From Ilyonectria destructans (taxonomy: Eukaryota; Ascomycota; Sordariomycetes; Hypocreales; Nectriaceae): a stretch of DNA of 64,000 bases. The notes under the pieces were generated by a model. That model did no database searches and was not told the DNA's origin. It was given only the letters and a program-made list of their open reading frames with translations. The stretch lies in the NCBI GenBank assembly GCA_020740775.1, contig JAHEWK010000001.1:4650001-4714000 (forward strand), given 5' to 3'. The position numbers and the translations under genes are program-made. Shown in pieces: positions 10,918-22,500 of this stretch. The stretch's first letter is position 1, and each line of letters opens with the position of its first letter.

Positions 10918-13473
10918 TCATGCATAAAATGCAGTCTCAAATAATGCCACCACTCTCAATCTTTCACCAGACGAAGACCACATCGATCGACATGGTATAA
11001 TAGCACGACAGGCCGATGCGATTCCAGCAGGTCCCCAAGCCTCAGATTCGACGGCATCCAGGTAGACAAGATAAGACTGTCGAACACCTAATTCTAATCC
11101 GAGGCGTCGAATTGAGTCTGCATAGACCTTGTTCATCATCATGTCCAAATCCTCAAATGTCTGGCTTCCGAGTTGCTGTTCAAAGCTACAAGACACCATG
11201 GTGTAAACAAGAGTGGCTTTCTCGGCTTTGACAATGGACCGCCATACTGTCCAACCTGAAGTCCCGACTTCGGGATCGCAGCTCAACTCCAAGCTGCCCT
11301 CGTCCACCTTGGACAGGCCCTTGTGAGCATGCCACTCCACGGCGGACTGCCGGGGCAGCTCTTCCACTTCGACCGCAAACATAGGGGGGATGCATGTCTC
11401 AGGTTCGTTCTGCTGACGGAGTGTAAGAATGGACCAGTCTGGGACCGAACGCCTTGCTTCATGCCCATCATTGCCTGCCAGCGTCTGGTAAGCTGGATTG
11501 TACTTGAGATCCCAAGGGTCTGGTCCGTTCTCGTCATCTTCATCCTCGGGGGATCCATGAGCCTGTTTCCATGCGAGGCCAGCAACCTTGGCGTTACGCT
11601 CCATGTCGGTCACGGATTCACTTCGAGGGAAGTATGCGACGGAACTGGTCCAGTGCTGAACCTTGAGCTCTTGTCCCACTCTCCACAAGTGTTGCAGAGC
11701 CAGGACGACCTGCATATCGTGCGAAGTGTCCGACGGAGCTGGGAGTAACATGCTGGCAGGAATCAGGGGAATCTGTCCCGCGATAGCGATAGACCGCACA
11801 CCTGTTCCTATGGATCGCATGTTGTCGGGCGCGTCTCCCTGCTGCAAGTTGACGGGCATGTCAATAGCTTGACTGTAGGGGCCAATGTTGGCAGGCGCCC
11901 AGTAAGATCGGGACTGTACATGCAATCCATTCCGGTCTACAGCCCTCTTAGACCACGGGGCGGTGAGATACACAGCGATGTTAGTCCCCGTAGGAAGTAG
12001 GTCTCCGCAAGATATTGTGACCCGGGAAGGCGGGTTTGGCTTGGGAAACAGTTTCCCATACTCGCCATTTACGTTAGGAAAGTCCGACATGCGACGAAGA
12101 ACGATGACGGTATTCGTGATATCAGAGGGATCAAGAGCGGCAGCAGATGCCAACTCTCTGATCTTCTCCACCACCTGGATCGTCTCCTCCTGGATCGACC
12201 TCTCACTTGAGCTTGGCTCAGCGAAAACAGACCAGTAGAGCACATCGACGTCGGCACTTGCAGACCCTGAGCTCCCACCGCTGAATAACGCCGATCGGCG
12301 TGATGATCGAAAACTCTGCATAGTGTCCTGGGTCAGGGGTCCGACCTGAAGGTCGTCCAGGATGGCTTTGAACCTCGGGTCGAGGAGATCAGGGGTCCGC
12401 ACGGTCAGGTCTTGTGCAGGATCTGCCTTCTCTTCAAGCCGTGCGCCGCCCAACATTAGCCACGAGCAACCACCGCCTTCACGCACGATCTTCCGACCGT
12501 GCTCAGGTATGCTGATCCTCTTCTTAAAGAGATCTGCTGGTCCATCCACGACGAGGGTCTCGAACTCGCCACCCTCACCAAGCGCAGCCGCACCGCTGCC
12601 TGAACCAAACTTGCGCAGGGCGCTCTTCACTCGGCGGGCGCCATCCTCGCTCGACACACGCTCCCACAAGTGGCCTTCATCGAGACCCGCGCTGGCGACC
12701 TTGATGATCCGTGCTTCCAGGCCCGCGCCGGCCATGTCAGTCAGTAGTTGGGTCTCACTTGCGGCGGCGGCGGTGGCGGGATACGGGGGCGGTAAGACCG
12801 GATACTGCCATAGGTAGGCCAGGGGTACGAGGCCAAGGCGCATGGCGATTGACTCGACTCGGGTGCGTTGGTAGGTCGAAAGGATCGCGCCGGCACACAG
12901 AGCATTGGCCTCAGGATGGCGACTCATGATGGCCCGCAGCAGGGGCAGCATGGACTCGGTCTCCTCGCTGTCCTGAGCGCCCGTCGCGTCGTAGTCCCGC
13001 TCATGGTGGACAGCGCGACCGCCTATGGGCAAGCGATACAGTGGCAGGTCGGTGGCGGCGGCGTACAGGGGCAGGACTTCATGACCGACTGTCTGGTACA
13101 TGAAGCTGTTGAGGTCTCTCTCGGAAGGTTCCTCTTCTGGGCTTTGGCCGTGGCCGTGGCCGTGGCCGCGGGTGGTCGCCTCAGCCGCAACCCACTCCGC
13201 CGGGTCAATGATCTGAAGTCCCGGGGGAAGAGGAAACGAGGATGCAGCCTTCACGGCATGTGGCGGGGGTGACGAGCGCAGCCGCGACTCATCCTGCAGA
13301 CCTGCCGGGATGCCTGCCCCGGTAGCCGGAGTGACAGGCTCAGTGCCGGTCCCGGGGAAGAGGTTGGCTAGAGCGACGACGCGGTGGCCACGCTCGATGC
13401 AGTGGAGCAAGCTGTAGAAGCTGTCCTTCCCGCCTGAGATTAACGCAATAACATTGAGGCGTTCGGAGGACAT
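10918..13473 (-). CDS. dph6: diphthine--ammonia ligase with RidA-like C-terminal domains
   Basis: A single exon encodes 851 aa from the ATG at 13473, which begins MSSERLNVIALISGGKDS. The longer open frame upstream lacks conservation. The N-terminal half is a PP-loop ATP pyrophosphatase domain with SGGKDS at 13-18, CAGAILSTYQRTRVE, a conserved GEGGEFETLVVDGP and the HEVLPLYAA region. It is the Dph6 (ATPBD4) domain that performs the last step of diphthamide synthesis on elongation factor 2. The C-terminal half carries two YjgF/RidA-like domains (around the segments DVLYWSVFAEPS and RSYWAPANIGPYSQA), the architecture of yeast Dph6 (Ylr143w). It acts in the cytosol. Glycine-, alanine- and histidine-rich linkers interrupt the ligase domain (for example HGHGHGQ). 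Confidence 0.93.
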   Translation of the reverse strand: MSSERLNVIALISGGKDSFYSLLHCIERGHRVVALANLFPGTGTEPVTPATGAGIPAGLQDESRLRSSPPPHAVKAASSFPLPPGLQIIDPAEWVAAEATTRGHGHGHGQSPEEEPSERDLNSFMYQTVGHEVLPLYAAATDLPLYRLPIGGRAVHHERDYDATGAQDSEETESMLPLLRAIMSRHPEANALCAGAILSTYQRTRVESIAMRLGLVPLAYLWQYPVLPPPYPATAAAASETQLLTDMAGAGLEARIIKVASAGLDEGHLWERVSSEDGARRVKSALRKFGSGSGAAALGEGGEFETLVVDGPADLFKKRISIPEHGRKIVREGGGCSWLMLGGARLEEKADPAQDLTVRTPDLLDPRFKAILDDLQVGPLTQDTMQSFRSSRRSALFSGGSSGSASADVDVLYWSVFAEPSSSERSIQEETIQVVEKIRELASAAALDPSDITNTVIVLRRMSDFPNVNGEYGKLFPKPNPPSRVTISCGDLLPTGTNIAVYLTAPWSKRAVDRNGLHVQSRSYWAPANIGPYSQAIDMPVNLQQGDAPDNMRSIGTGVRSIAIAGQIPLIPASMLLPAPSDTSHDMQVVLALQHLWRVGQELKVQHWTSSVAYFPRSESVTDMERNAKVAGLAWKQAHGSPEDEDDENGPDPWDLKYNPAYQTLAGNDGHEARRSVPDWSILTLRQQNEPETCIPPMFAVEVEELPRQSAVEWHAHKGLSKVDEGSLELSCDPEVGTSGWTVWRSIVKAEKATLVYTMVSCSFEQQLGSQTFEDLDMMMNKVYADSIRRLGLELGVRQSYLVYLDAVESEAWGPAGIASACRAIIPCRSMWSSSGERLRVVALFETAFYA

Positions 13474-13535
13474 TCTGCGGGCGCTGACGAGAGCAGTTGG
13501 TTGGTTGGGTGGTAGTCTGGTTGGTAGATTGGTTG

Positions 13536-13610
13536 GCGGGCAGCGGGCAGCGGGCAGCGGGCGAGTCAATCCCGTCTAGCTGGGGAACGGGGAACGGGAA
13601 CGGGGAACGA
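13536..13610. repeat. minisatellites GGGCAGC and GGGAAC just upstream of dph6
   Basis: From 13536 the unit GGGCAGC is repeated about three and a half times. From 13582 a GGGAACG-type unit is repeated about four times with length variation. Both lie within 140 bases upstream of the dph6 ATG, so they are in its leader or core promoter. Confidence 0.8.
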
Positions 13611-14813
13611 GGGGACAGGGAACAAGGAGAGAACTTCTGGTGCAATTTGGCGATCCAGCAGGCGTTCGTCCTGGGGTCGATGCCTCGGGGCAGCCACTTG
13701 CTCGGCACCAGCCGCGATTGGTATATGGTTCCGTTCAACCTTGGTTGAGCTTGGCGTGTACTGTAGATGTAGAGTGGAGGTTTTAGGTTGGTGGCAGAGA
13801 GTCGGTGGAGCCACTCGTCAACACCGGATACCCAAAACCCGGGCAAGCTAATTTGCAGGCTAACACAGCTAGCAATTGTTAGCCCACACCGTCGTTCGCA
13901 GGCCGGCATCTTCGCACAAGGAACGCCGCAGCTAAGCTCTCCCCAGCTAGCGAACAACGGGGGTGGCCTTACAGGTGTCGGGCCTTTGGCCAGGGCCACG
14001 AGGTTGTCACTGCCATTGTCGGGGTCAGTCCCATCCTTGACGCAATCTCCCGAGACCGCCGGCGTTGAACTCATCTTCAGCTCAATGGCGGGGATCGATT
14101 CCGGATGGTGATCGCCCGTAGTATTCGGAGCCCCAACCCCGCCAGTTAGTTGTTGCAAATGAACCAGTCCACCCACCTGTGGCACCCCCAAATCACCTAG
14201 AGGAATTCCATTGTGTTGTTTTCCCAGCTAGCCACCTTGTCTTGTCGCACGAGCATGGCCGGCGGGGTGGGGGGATACTCCGACGATACAACCCTTGGGT
14301 TTGGCCCGACTGAATTCTCCGTCGACCCAAGACAGCTTGTGGATGCGTCTACTGGACTAAGGCGCTCGTGGCATCGCGGGCGGATCGTCCCATGCTGTGC
14401 CTTACCCGGTTGACTTTGACGCCTCTGAGCCTACTCGTACCTACTACGTAGTAGTCGACGTCAAAGCACTGACATGACAGGTGAGAATAGCCATGACTCG
14501 AGGCGCATCGGAGCACCAACTCAGGTGTGGCGAGTCCAGGCCCTGGCAAGCGGCACCATCGGAGCATTCTAACTCAGTATGAACCTGATAAGCGACAGCG
14601 GCGGCATTGGAGTACGAGTTAGATGTTATCATGTCACGGAAGAGATGAGAGAGACCTTCTGTGTGGCAGCATTGTGTAAAATTGACCGGTGTCAAACTCT
14701 CTAAATGTGTACATGATTGTTGTGAGGAATGAGGCGCCTGTCATGGTCGTGACCAGCACACCACCTGCACTCGACAGCTCTGATCCAGCAACAGGAAAAC
14801 GACAGACAAAGAA

Positions 14814-14981
14814 TCAAAGTAAACACAAGAATGTGGCCAGGAAGGTGGTCATCAAAGAGCCTCCTCCTCCCACGGGTTCCAAGTGCAGTGTCGTCCAGGC
14901 AAGCCGGCAGGACCAGCGTCCGGCTGCCAGGTTGATTACAATGAGCGTAAGAACGGCAAGCCGCCAAATTTTGGTGGACAT
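14814..14981 (-). CDS. weak candidate: short ORF with signal-like N-terminus (55 aa)
   Basis: The frame starts at an ATG with A at -3 (GACAAAAATGTCC) and reads MSTKIWRLAVLTLIVINLAAG, a plausible signal peptide or membrane anchor. It continues to a second hydrophobic end (TTFLATFLCLL). No homologue is recognised. The peptide lacks the cysteine pairs of many fungal effectors. It may well be chance in non-coding DNA. Confidence 0.2.
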   Translation of the reverse strand: MSTKIWRLAVLTLIVINLAAGRWSCRLAWTTLHLEPVGGGGSLMTTFLATFLCLL

Positions 14982-15484
14982 TTTTGTCGCTGCCAAACCT
15001 CATCCTTCACCTCCTCCCCAACAATGCAAAGCTTCCTTCTCCAAACGAGAAGGATCATTCCGCCCTTCGCGCCATGTGATTCCCTGGAGACTCAAAATCT
15101 CCTTCCATGCTAGGCCCGCTCTGGCGATAATTTGTGGCGGCCGTGATGCAACTTCGAAACAATAAATCAAAAACACGCATCCTCCATGTCGTTCAGGCGT
15201 GGCAAGGAGGTTCTTCTCTGAGAAGTGTTGATACAAAGAACTCGAAAGGTGTAAATGCATTTCATAACCGCTTGCACTCTCTTTTTTTGCTTGCTCCTTT
15301 TATCCTGGGTAATGTGATACCCAAGGAAAGTGAATGGCCCTACTGCCTATCCCGCAGAAATGACGCGCGGGTGGCCAAGAGAAGTAGTAAGAACAAGGTC
15401 GTCAGCGTCGTATCGGGCGTATGTTAAGACAGTCGGCTGACTTTCTCAATCATGTCTGTCATGGTGTGACTGTAAAGCCACCGC

Positions 15485-17370
15485 TTAGTCGGAGCGCTTT
15501 CGCTTCTTCTTGCTGAGGTCACTGCCCTCGTCTGAGGACATCTCGCTAGCGCTGCCGGGCACCTCGGAGGCAATCTGGAAGAGAACCTTGCCGTAGGTGC
15601 TGTAGTCGTCTGACGTAGCTTGTGAGACCATGCTGGAGTCGTAGCTGTGAACTTGACCTTCCTCGATGAGGTCCATGACGATGGCGCCACTGCCGTGGGT
15701 CCGTGCGTGCTGAGCCAGGTTATCGCTGCGCGAGAACTTCTTTCCACATTCGTTGCACTCGAAGGGCTTCTCCTGGGTGTGGAGAGAGCGGTAGTGTCGC
15801 TTCAGGTGCTCTTGGCGGCGGAATCGGCGGTTGCAAAGATCACAGACGAAGGTCTTGGAGGGGTCCTCAGTGAGGGATTGCTTGCGGCCGCGGCGGTTAG
15901 CGGGAGCGGGGAGAGCAGCGGGAGTGCCCTCAGAGCCAGAAGAGGCGTTGGAGTCGGAGCAGTCACCGTCAGCATCGGCGTGGTTGGAGCACTCCTGGGC
16001 GTCGCTGGACTGGGTGTTGTTGGCAGCGACGTTCATGATGGGAGCCACGGCGCAGCAATCCGTCTTGATACGCTTGTCTTGGTGGATGTCCTCGCAGACA
16101 GCGGAAGTGGGAGGGCTGGGCAGGGTAGGGAACTGGAAAGCCTCGTTGTCGTCGAAAGACAGATCCTCGTCACCGATGAAGCTGCCGTGGCCGAGAGAGA
16201 CGACAGAAGATCCGGTGCAGGCACGGGGTCGGCCAATGTCGTTGGCGGTCTGCTCACCAGTGAGGTTGACGAGACTGTTGACAAAGTCGTCCTCGGACTC
16301 GAGGTCTGAGAAGTCCTCAAAGGTGGGAAGACCGTGAGGGAGGGCAGGGTTGAAGTCGAAGGCGGCCTGGGCGCTGGGGGCAGCGATGACAGTGACCTGC
16401 TCAACCTTGACTTCTTGCTCAGCCAGAGCCAGAGAAAACTCGGGGGCGAGAGCAGCAGCTGCACCGACAGAGACCGTCAAGTTGCGGGGATCACAGAAGT
16501 CCACATCCAAGTCCGGGGATGTCACAGATCGCGCGTAGGGAGCTGGCGAAGGAGACAGCGAGGGCGTTGACAGGAGGTCGCTGGTGGTGGTGTTAAGCGA
16601 GGAGACCTTGCCAAGTTGAGATTGAAGGTACACTGCCAATCGCGGTTAGCTCAGGAATCTCCACTAATGACAGCGCACTGCATGTCGCTCCGCCGCAACA
16701 ATGATTTGGGGAGCGGCCGCCAACTGAGAACAGAACAACTACCGTCGCCCAAAAACCGGGTGAAGCACGGGGCATTGTTCGATGTAATGAACAAATCGTG
16801 GAAGATGGGCAGAGCGTAAAGCAGGGGTTTGCTGGAAAATGAGAATAGTAACGTACCAGGAGTCATGGGAGGAGATCCGCAGTTAGACCAGTCCAATACA
16901 GAGGCCTCAACAGGCTCGAGGCACTCTTTGACACCGTCAAATCCATCCAGACCCGAGAACATGGGGTTCATGGGAGTCTGGAGCACCTCGCAGCTGTTGG
17001 GGCTGCCGATAGTGCTGCCAGAGGTGGACAGTGGTGGGGTGGAAGGGAAATACGAGTTCTCGTACATCTCAGGCTCCAGCATCATGACAGACTTGTGAGA
17101 GATGGGCTGAGGCGAGGCAGTGGGGGTCATCACCGCGGGGCCATTGCTGTAGAGGGTGGGTGGTTGCGAGTTGGCCGAGTTGGGTCGCGAGTAGACGGGA
17201 GTAGAGGGCAGTGTCGGGACCATGGGATACATGATGTGCTGCTGCTGCTGGTGCTGCATGGGCTGCTGGGGAGAGAAGTGGCCGTGTTGCCGCACCTCGT
17301 TCTTGGACTCGGGGCTGTAGAAGTAGAAGGGAGCTTGGCTCATGGCCGGAGGCATCATGGTGGATTCCAT
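15485..17370 (-). CDS. msn2: C2H2 zinc-finger transcription factor, Msn2/Seb1 type
   Basis: Two exons (17370-16857 and 16632-15485) give 553 aa. Two adjacent C2H2 fingers at about 433-456 ([19 protein letters not shown]) and 462-484 ([19 protein letters not shown]) match the DNA-recognition helices of yeast Msn2/Msn4 and fungal Seb1, which bind the stress element AGGGG/CCCCT. The fingers are near the C-terminus, followed by an acidic/serine tail and a basic end KKKRKRSD that could be a nuclear signal. The N-terminal half is proline-, glutamine- and serine-rich ([10 protein letters not shown]) with an acidic central part ([13 protein letters not shown]), consistent with activation domains. In Hypocreales, homologues control stress tolerance, conidiation and virulence; that role is inferred here. 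Its 224-base intron is long for this window. The neighbouring upstream region is 12 kb without a clear gene. Confidence 0.93.
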
Positions 17371-17375
17371 CTCAG

Positions 17376-17444
17376 CTGTAAGCGGAAATCGGGTCAGTCA
17401 TGGCTCTCAAGTGCTCGTGTTGGTTGCTTGAAGGTGGCACAAAC
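17376..17444 (-). promoter_or_regulatory. probable 5' UTR intron of msn2
   Basis: Five bases before the msn2 ATG there is an acceptor (CCGCTTACAG), with a CTGAC branch motif about 20 bases further upstream and a candidate donor GTTTGT at 17444. The resulting 69-base intron would lie in the leader. The leader before it is a CA- and CT-rich sequence typical of fungal 5' UTRs, reaching to about 17.85 kb. The donor is not optimal. Confidence 0.4.
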
Positions 17445-18174
17445 CTTCTGAATTTGGCTTTGTGTTAGTGATTTTCGTTGGGTTGTTGTTTAAAGATTAG
17501 GTATTTGGTATTGTAATTGTACAGTTGCTTTGCGGTGTAGCGGCAGTCAGGCCAAAAGATGGTGTGGTGGTTCGGTTCCTTGACGGAGAGTGAATGGACG
17601 ACAGTGCTTTGGCGAAGCAAGAGCTTTTGTCTATAGAGTGACTCGGGTGGTTGCGATGTTGAGGATGTTGTTGTACATGGGACTCAAGTGTCTGATCAAG
17701 CTGGTCGAGATGTAACAGGACAAGACTGGAACAAGACGTTGATCGAGAGGGCCGCGATGTAATGAATGTGTAGGGACTCTCGAAGACGAGGATATCCAAG
17801 CAAAGAAACCGAGTCACAAAAGAAGGAAGAACCGGGAGGTCATAAAAGAGAAGAAGGATTCACACAGCGCCAGATCCTACACGGTTGTCGATCATACCTA
17901 GGGTGAAGAGGAGGTCGGGCGATGGAGGGCACGGGGACCATCGATTGATATGTACGAGGACGAGGTCCGGCGTTGGACGCCCACGGGTCGACGCAGAGGG
18001 CTCGATAGGCAGATGGAAAACCCTCCGTCGCCTCCACGCTCCACGTCCTGTCTCACTCGACGGCGCCAGGGTTGGTGGGTGGGTACGCAGGGCCATCCAC
18101 CACGATCCACATCCACCACGTCCATATCCACATCCGCATCCCACCCGGCGGGCCAGACGGCAGAGTCCCCCAGA

Positions 18175-18179
18175 CCCCT
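18175..18179. promoter_or_regulatory. candidate STRE (CCCCT) upstream of msn2
   Basis: The 5-base core bound by Msn2/Seb1 occurs about 0.8 kb upstream of the msn2 ATG. A second copy in the other orientation (AGGGG) is at 18501-18505. Such short motifs occur by chance; autoregulation is only a suggestion. Confidence 0.2.
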
Positions 18180-18970
18180 GTCCAGCCGTGTCTGGGGCAA
18201 GGGAAACATCAGATGCGGCCTGGGCTAGGTTGGCCCTGGCTGACCCTGCCTGGCCCTGGCTCGTGTAGTGGAGGCCCGGTGGTGTCCTGGTATCGTCCGT
18301 CCACACCACCCATCATGGCGCAGCCACTAGGCCATTCTAATTCTGGACGGTCCTCGACGCCCGGATGGGCCGCGATATGAAGCACTGCTCGGAGCCAGTC
18401 CAGTCCCGTACACAGACCCATGCCCGACTGATTCTCGAGCTGGGCAAATTAGTGTACAGTAGTGTAGCAGTGTCGGAGAACCGCCGTAGTGTCGTAATGT
18501 AGGGGCCCCCCTCGGCCGTCGCTTGTGTCGCTTGTGCAAGACCTTGTGCCTTGGTTTCTTGGCCCAGTCTCGTACTTGTGCGTGCGTATGCATGTCTGTG
18601 AATGTGGCCACAATCCAGCAATCCACACAATACAATCCACAGTCCACACACAAGTCCACACCACACCTCGCACAATCCTCTCCCCCCGAGCGGCCGATTT
18701 TGCTCGCCCTGTCTCTTCTCTTGCTCCATTCAGCCCCCCCTCCCTCTCTCACTCAAGTGCTCTGCTCCCTCATCACGCACCCTAGCCCATCCCGCCAGTA
18801 GAATACGCGGATACCAGACGCGCTCTTGAGATATGTCGAGGCCCCAACCAGGGCGCGACATTGTGCAGTCCCACTCGTCAGTTCGGTCCCAAGTCCCAAG
18901 TGGCACGCAAACCGCGTCACAAGGGCTGCATAATCCCGCTCACTGATAGGGCCGCGCCCTCGTAAGTCAA

Positions 18971-19010
18971 TGCGAATCGCCGCGAATCACCGCGAATCAC
19001 CGCGACTCGC
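18971..19010. repeat. 10-base tandem repeat, four copies
   Basis: Four consecutive units of the form CGCGAATCAC are read directly. The two middle copies are identical and the outer two differ by one or two bases. Confidence 0.85.
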
Positions 19011-19440
19011 TCATCACGGCCGTGCACAACTCTGACTTGTCCACTCAGGCCGTGTTGTGCACTCGCCCGGCGCGACATGTGCACAGCCATTCGCTGGGCT
19101 GATGTCGTGTCACATCCGCCCGTCCTCGAGCGCTGTGTTCCGACCCATCGCCAGTCGGCCAATGCAAGGTACAGACGCCGGCGTCGCGCTGCCTCGCTCG
19201 CTGATCACCTAGATGCAGGCTTCTGCTTGGCCGCTTGGGAGACGCCGCTCGACGTCACCGACTCCAGGTTGAGGAGGGAGCCCGCTGGTGGTGGTCTCAC
19301 TGTCACTCTGGTTGGGTCTGATTCCATTCGGGCGTGAGCGAAACAGGTGGGAACCGTTCCGGCAGTTGGTGATCAGGGAGCTGGATGGCTTGACTTGCCG
19401 TTGGCTGGCTCCATGTGCTGCGCCTGGCCGAACTTTCTTG

Positions 19441-19510
19441 GATGATTGCTTTCTTGATTGATGGATTGCTTTCTTGATTGATGGATTGCTTTCTTGATTG
19501 ATGGATTGCT
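19441..19510. repeat. 20-base tandem repeat, about 3.5 copies
   Basis: The unit TTCTTGATTGATGGATTGCT is repeated three times exactly from 19451, preceded by a partial copy. Immediately downstream (19530-19556) a 9-base unit TTCCCTTGC is repeated about three times. Both are in the long gene-poor interval. Confidence 0.9.
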
Positions 19511-22500
19511 GCTCGATGATTGCCTTGTTTCCCTTGCTTCCCTTGCTTCCCTTGCCTTCGCCTTCCTAACATTTGCCTACCCGTCGAACTGATTTGAGTT
19601 GCTCGCTCGCATGGACGACCCAACCCGGCATGGATCCCCGTCAATGCCATAACATATCTGACGCTGTTACATACGCGCAACGATTCCCACTGGTTTACGA
19701 GTCCACCCACAGAAGTCGCAATGCGGTCGCGGAGGGTGACACTCGCAGCGTCACAATACGAGCAGTCATGCCACTGCACCCTCCAGGTCAAGATAGAACG
19801 CGAATGGATTGGGATAAAAACCGACGACTCCGCCAGGATTAATTTTATGCGGCAAGCCCGGTGAGCTCTGACGTCGAACGCGCACAATGGTTGGTGCATA
19901 GCGGGACGGAGGCCTTGGGCACCTACCTACTTGGGCATTGGACAATCAGTACCAACCGTCCTAGATGCACTATGGCACTATACCTGGCTTCATGTGGGCA
20001 CGCCAGCACCAGTAGTTGTGGGTTGTGGATTACGCATTGTGGATAGTGTAAGGTGGGCGGTGGATAGTGGGTGACGATGACAATATGGCAGCCAGAGAGG
20101 ACGTGCCTGGATGAGGTGAGCGGCCAACATACCGGTAGGTTGCGTAAGTGCGCGTCTCGGAGTGGTGGCATTGCCGTCACCCGCTGAGCGGCGTATGCAC
20201 CTTACGCAGTGCAGCCCGCTGGAGGCTTGGGGCTTGGGGGCTTGCGTGGGCGGCATTGGGGCATTGTAGCCTCTAGAACCACTGGGAGGGCGTCCTGCCG
20301 CGGTAGGTTGTGCTGCTGAATACGAAACACACAAAAATATGATGGCACAGCCGGCCAGCCACTCACGACTGCGAGCCGCCCTCCAAAGCACCTGGCTCGA
20401 CCCAAGTAAACCAAGCCGCGATGCATCCAGTATACTCCGGCCCCGATCCCGGCCAATTGCGGTTCCTGGCAAACTCTTTTGGGCCTCCGGGGAGGCACAG
20501 TCCGGCCGCTCGCCTTGTCTCATTGCTTTTTCCCGCCTGGTCTGGGCGTTCGGGTGCGCTTGTCGTCTGCTCCAGTGCCTCTTCGGGTCCAAGTGAGGCC
20601 CATTGGCCTTGTCCACTGGTCCCGCCACCGCCCAAGCTGCATATTCTGGGAATCCTGTTCAGCTGTCCCCACGACCGCACGAGACCGATGCACCATGCAG
20701 CATTGCATCGCCGGCCGCGGGCAGCGTACAAACGGCAACGGCGGCGGCGGCGGCGTTGACGGCGGCCACAACGCCTCTCGCACTGGGCCCGGCTTGGACC
20801 CCAGCCGACGGCTTGTCATGACGATTCCCCGAGCCCACCGACCAACGGCGGCGGTCTACGAACCGGGTCGCAGGCCTCTCAGCATCGCCGCCAACCATTC
20901 CCTCCAAACGTGGTCACCGAGTCGGATTTCCAGCAGGCCTGATGGTGCGAACCACCCAGATCAAGATCTGCACTAAAACACACGGTTCCATGGCACGCGC
21001 ACAACCCAGCTTCCATTCCCGCTGCCGCTCTCATCCTCGTGTCAAACAGATAACAGAGCTTGGGTCTTCCTTGAACCCGCTGCTAGTCGTAAACTCTAAC
21101 AAATACTGTGCCTGCGCTCCGGGCGTTTGTGGCTTCGCCTGCTCCCGCTCCCCGTCTGTCGATGGTGGTGTCATATCGTAAGAGAGCCTGAGGCGCCTCA
21201 CTTGAGCCTGCGAGGGCACGTTCAACCGGCCAGCCAGGGTTCGTGAATTTCCAAGTGTAAAAGAGCATCTGAGCCGAATCATGGCCCCCGTCCCAAGTGA
21301 CTGGGAGGTGGGCAGCAGAGCATAGATTTCAGCCCGGCCCCCGCCCATGATTAACGACCTGTCAACCCAACCTCACAGGCGGTGTTCAAGAAGGGTATTG
21401 GAAGCCGGCTCGCAATTCCCAATCCCTTGGGTCGGTTAGCTCAGCGTGGAAATGGCACCGAACGTCCACTCTCCCAACCGGGGCAACTTCTCTCTTTGAA
21501 CCGACGTCCTGGACGCGATTACGACCTGCAACAGTCGGGCCCCAGAAAATGTCCGCGGCGGCGGCCTCAAGCCGTCAACGTTCCAGAAGCTCCCGGGTTT
21601 TCGGCGGGGACGGCGGGGACCAATCGATGTCGCATTTGGGAAGTGAAACATCTTCGCCAACCCGTGGCGAACCTGTGGCATGGAGCGTGTGCGTGGATCT
21701 AGCGTTGGCCGCTAGACGGCCTCGATGATCTGATGAGTCTCTGTCCTTTGATGTCTCTACCTCGGCCGCTTGATGTCTCTCCAATGCTCATGGCTTCGTC
21801 CTGAACTCTATCTGTGCGGTTTGGCGTTGGTCGATCGGGGTCCATATCTTCCCACCTTCCCTTCTTGAGCCCGTCCGCCCTGTACTACGTGCACATCGCA
21901 CGTCTAGACCAGTTGAAAGCCCAGGTGGGGGAGGAGATAGTGCGAGCCTCTGAGGCGAGTGCAGGCAAATTGTGAACGGCGCGCACCGAATTGTGGCCGC
22001 TGCACTATCGCAAGCTAAGTGGCCGGGTCGCGTCCCATTGGCCACACAAGGTTATCCCGAACCTGAAACCCTAGCTCTGCATAAAAAGTCATTCATGGTG
22101 CTGTGCTCGGCGTTGCATTAGCCAGGAACTGAGCGGACTCCGTTCATAGCGCGCGGGGAAGAGGCCGCGGACGGACATGTATCTGGCACAAACACGGCAC
22201 AAAGCGCGCACATGCTCATTTCGCAACGGCAGCCCCCACCTCCCACAAGCACCACAACCCGCGGTGTGCCGAGTGCGTAAGTGTGCATGCGCCTGCATAA
22301 TGGCGGTGTTGTTGGCGGTGATGTTGACCGTTCCGGTTCTGGTACAGGGACTCGACTCAGGAAGCTGCATAACGCCCTCGCTTTGCCTGAGTTCTCAGGG
22401 CTTGAGGCCTCAGGGCCTCCACGACTTCCATGCCCCCCAAGACCCCTCCCGCGTCGATACCCTCGAGGGCTTCCAGGACCGGGGACTCTTCATCCATCTG

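Larger units (their letters stand above)
13474..15484. other. intergenic: dph6 promoter and msn2 3' flank
   Basis: There is no strongly supported gene. Near the dph6 start are two minisatellites (13536-13562 and 13582-13610). A 55-codon frame at 14981-14814 (-) is listed separately as a weak candidate. The last few hundred bases before 15484 are probably the 3' UTR of the zinc-finger gene. Confidence 0.5.

Noticed and set aside
15647..16309. 220-codon open frame opposite msn2
   Set aside because: Val/Gly/Leu-rich antisense shadow of the zinc-finger exon.
17497..17817. 106-codon frame in the msn2 leader as an upstream ORF
   Set aside because: It begins with GTG, not ATG, and its composition is that of a CA/CT-rich leader.
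19303..19899. 198-codon frame with KQGKQG and IKKAII repeats
   Set aside because: The repeats come directly from the DNA tandem repeats, and there is no other coding evidence.
21425..21510. tRNA-like A-box (GTTAGCTCAGCGTGG)
   Set aside because: There is no B-box GGTTCGA-type sequence at the right distance and no acceptor-stem pairing.
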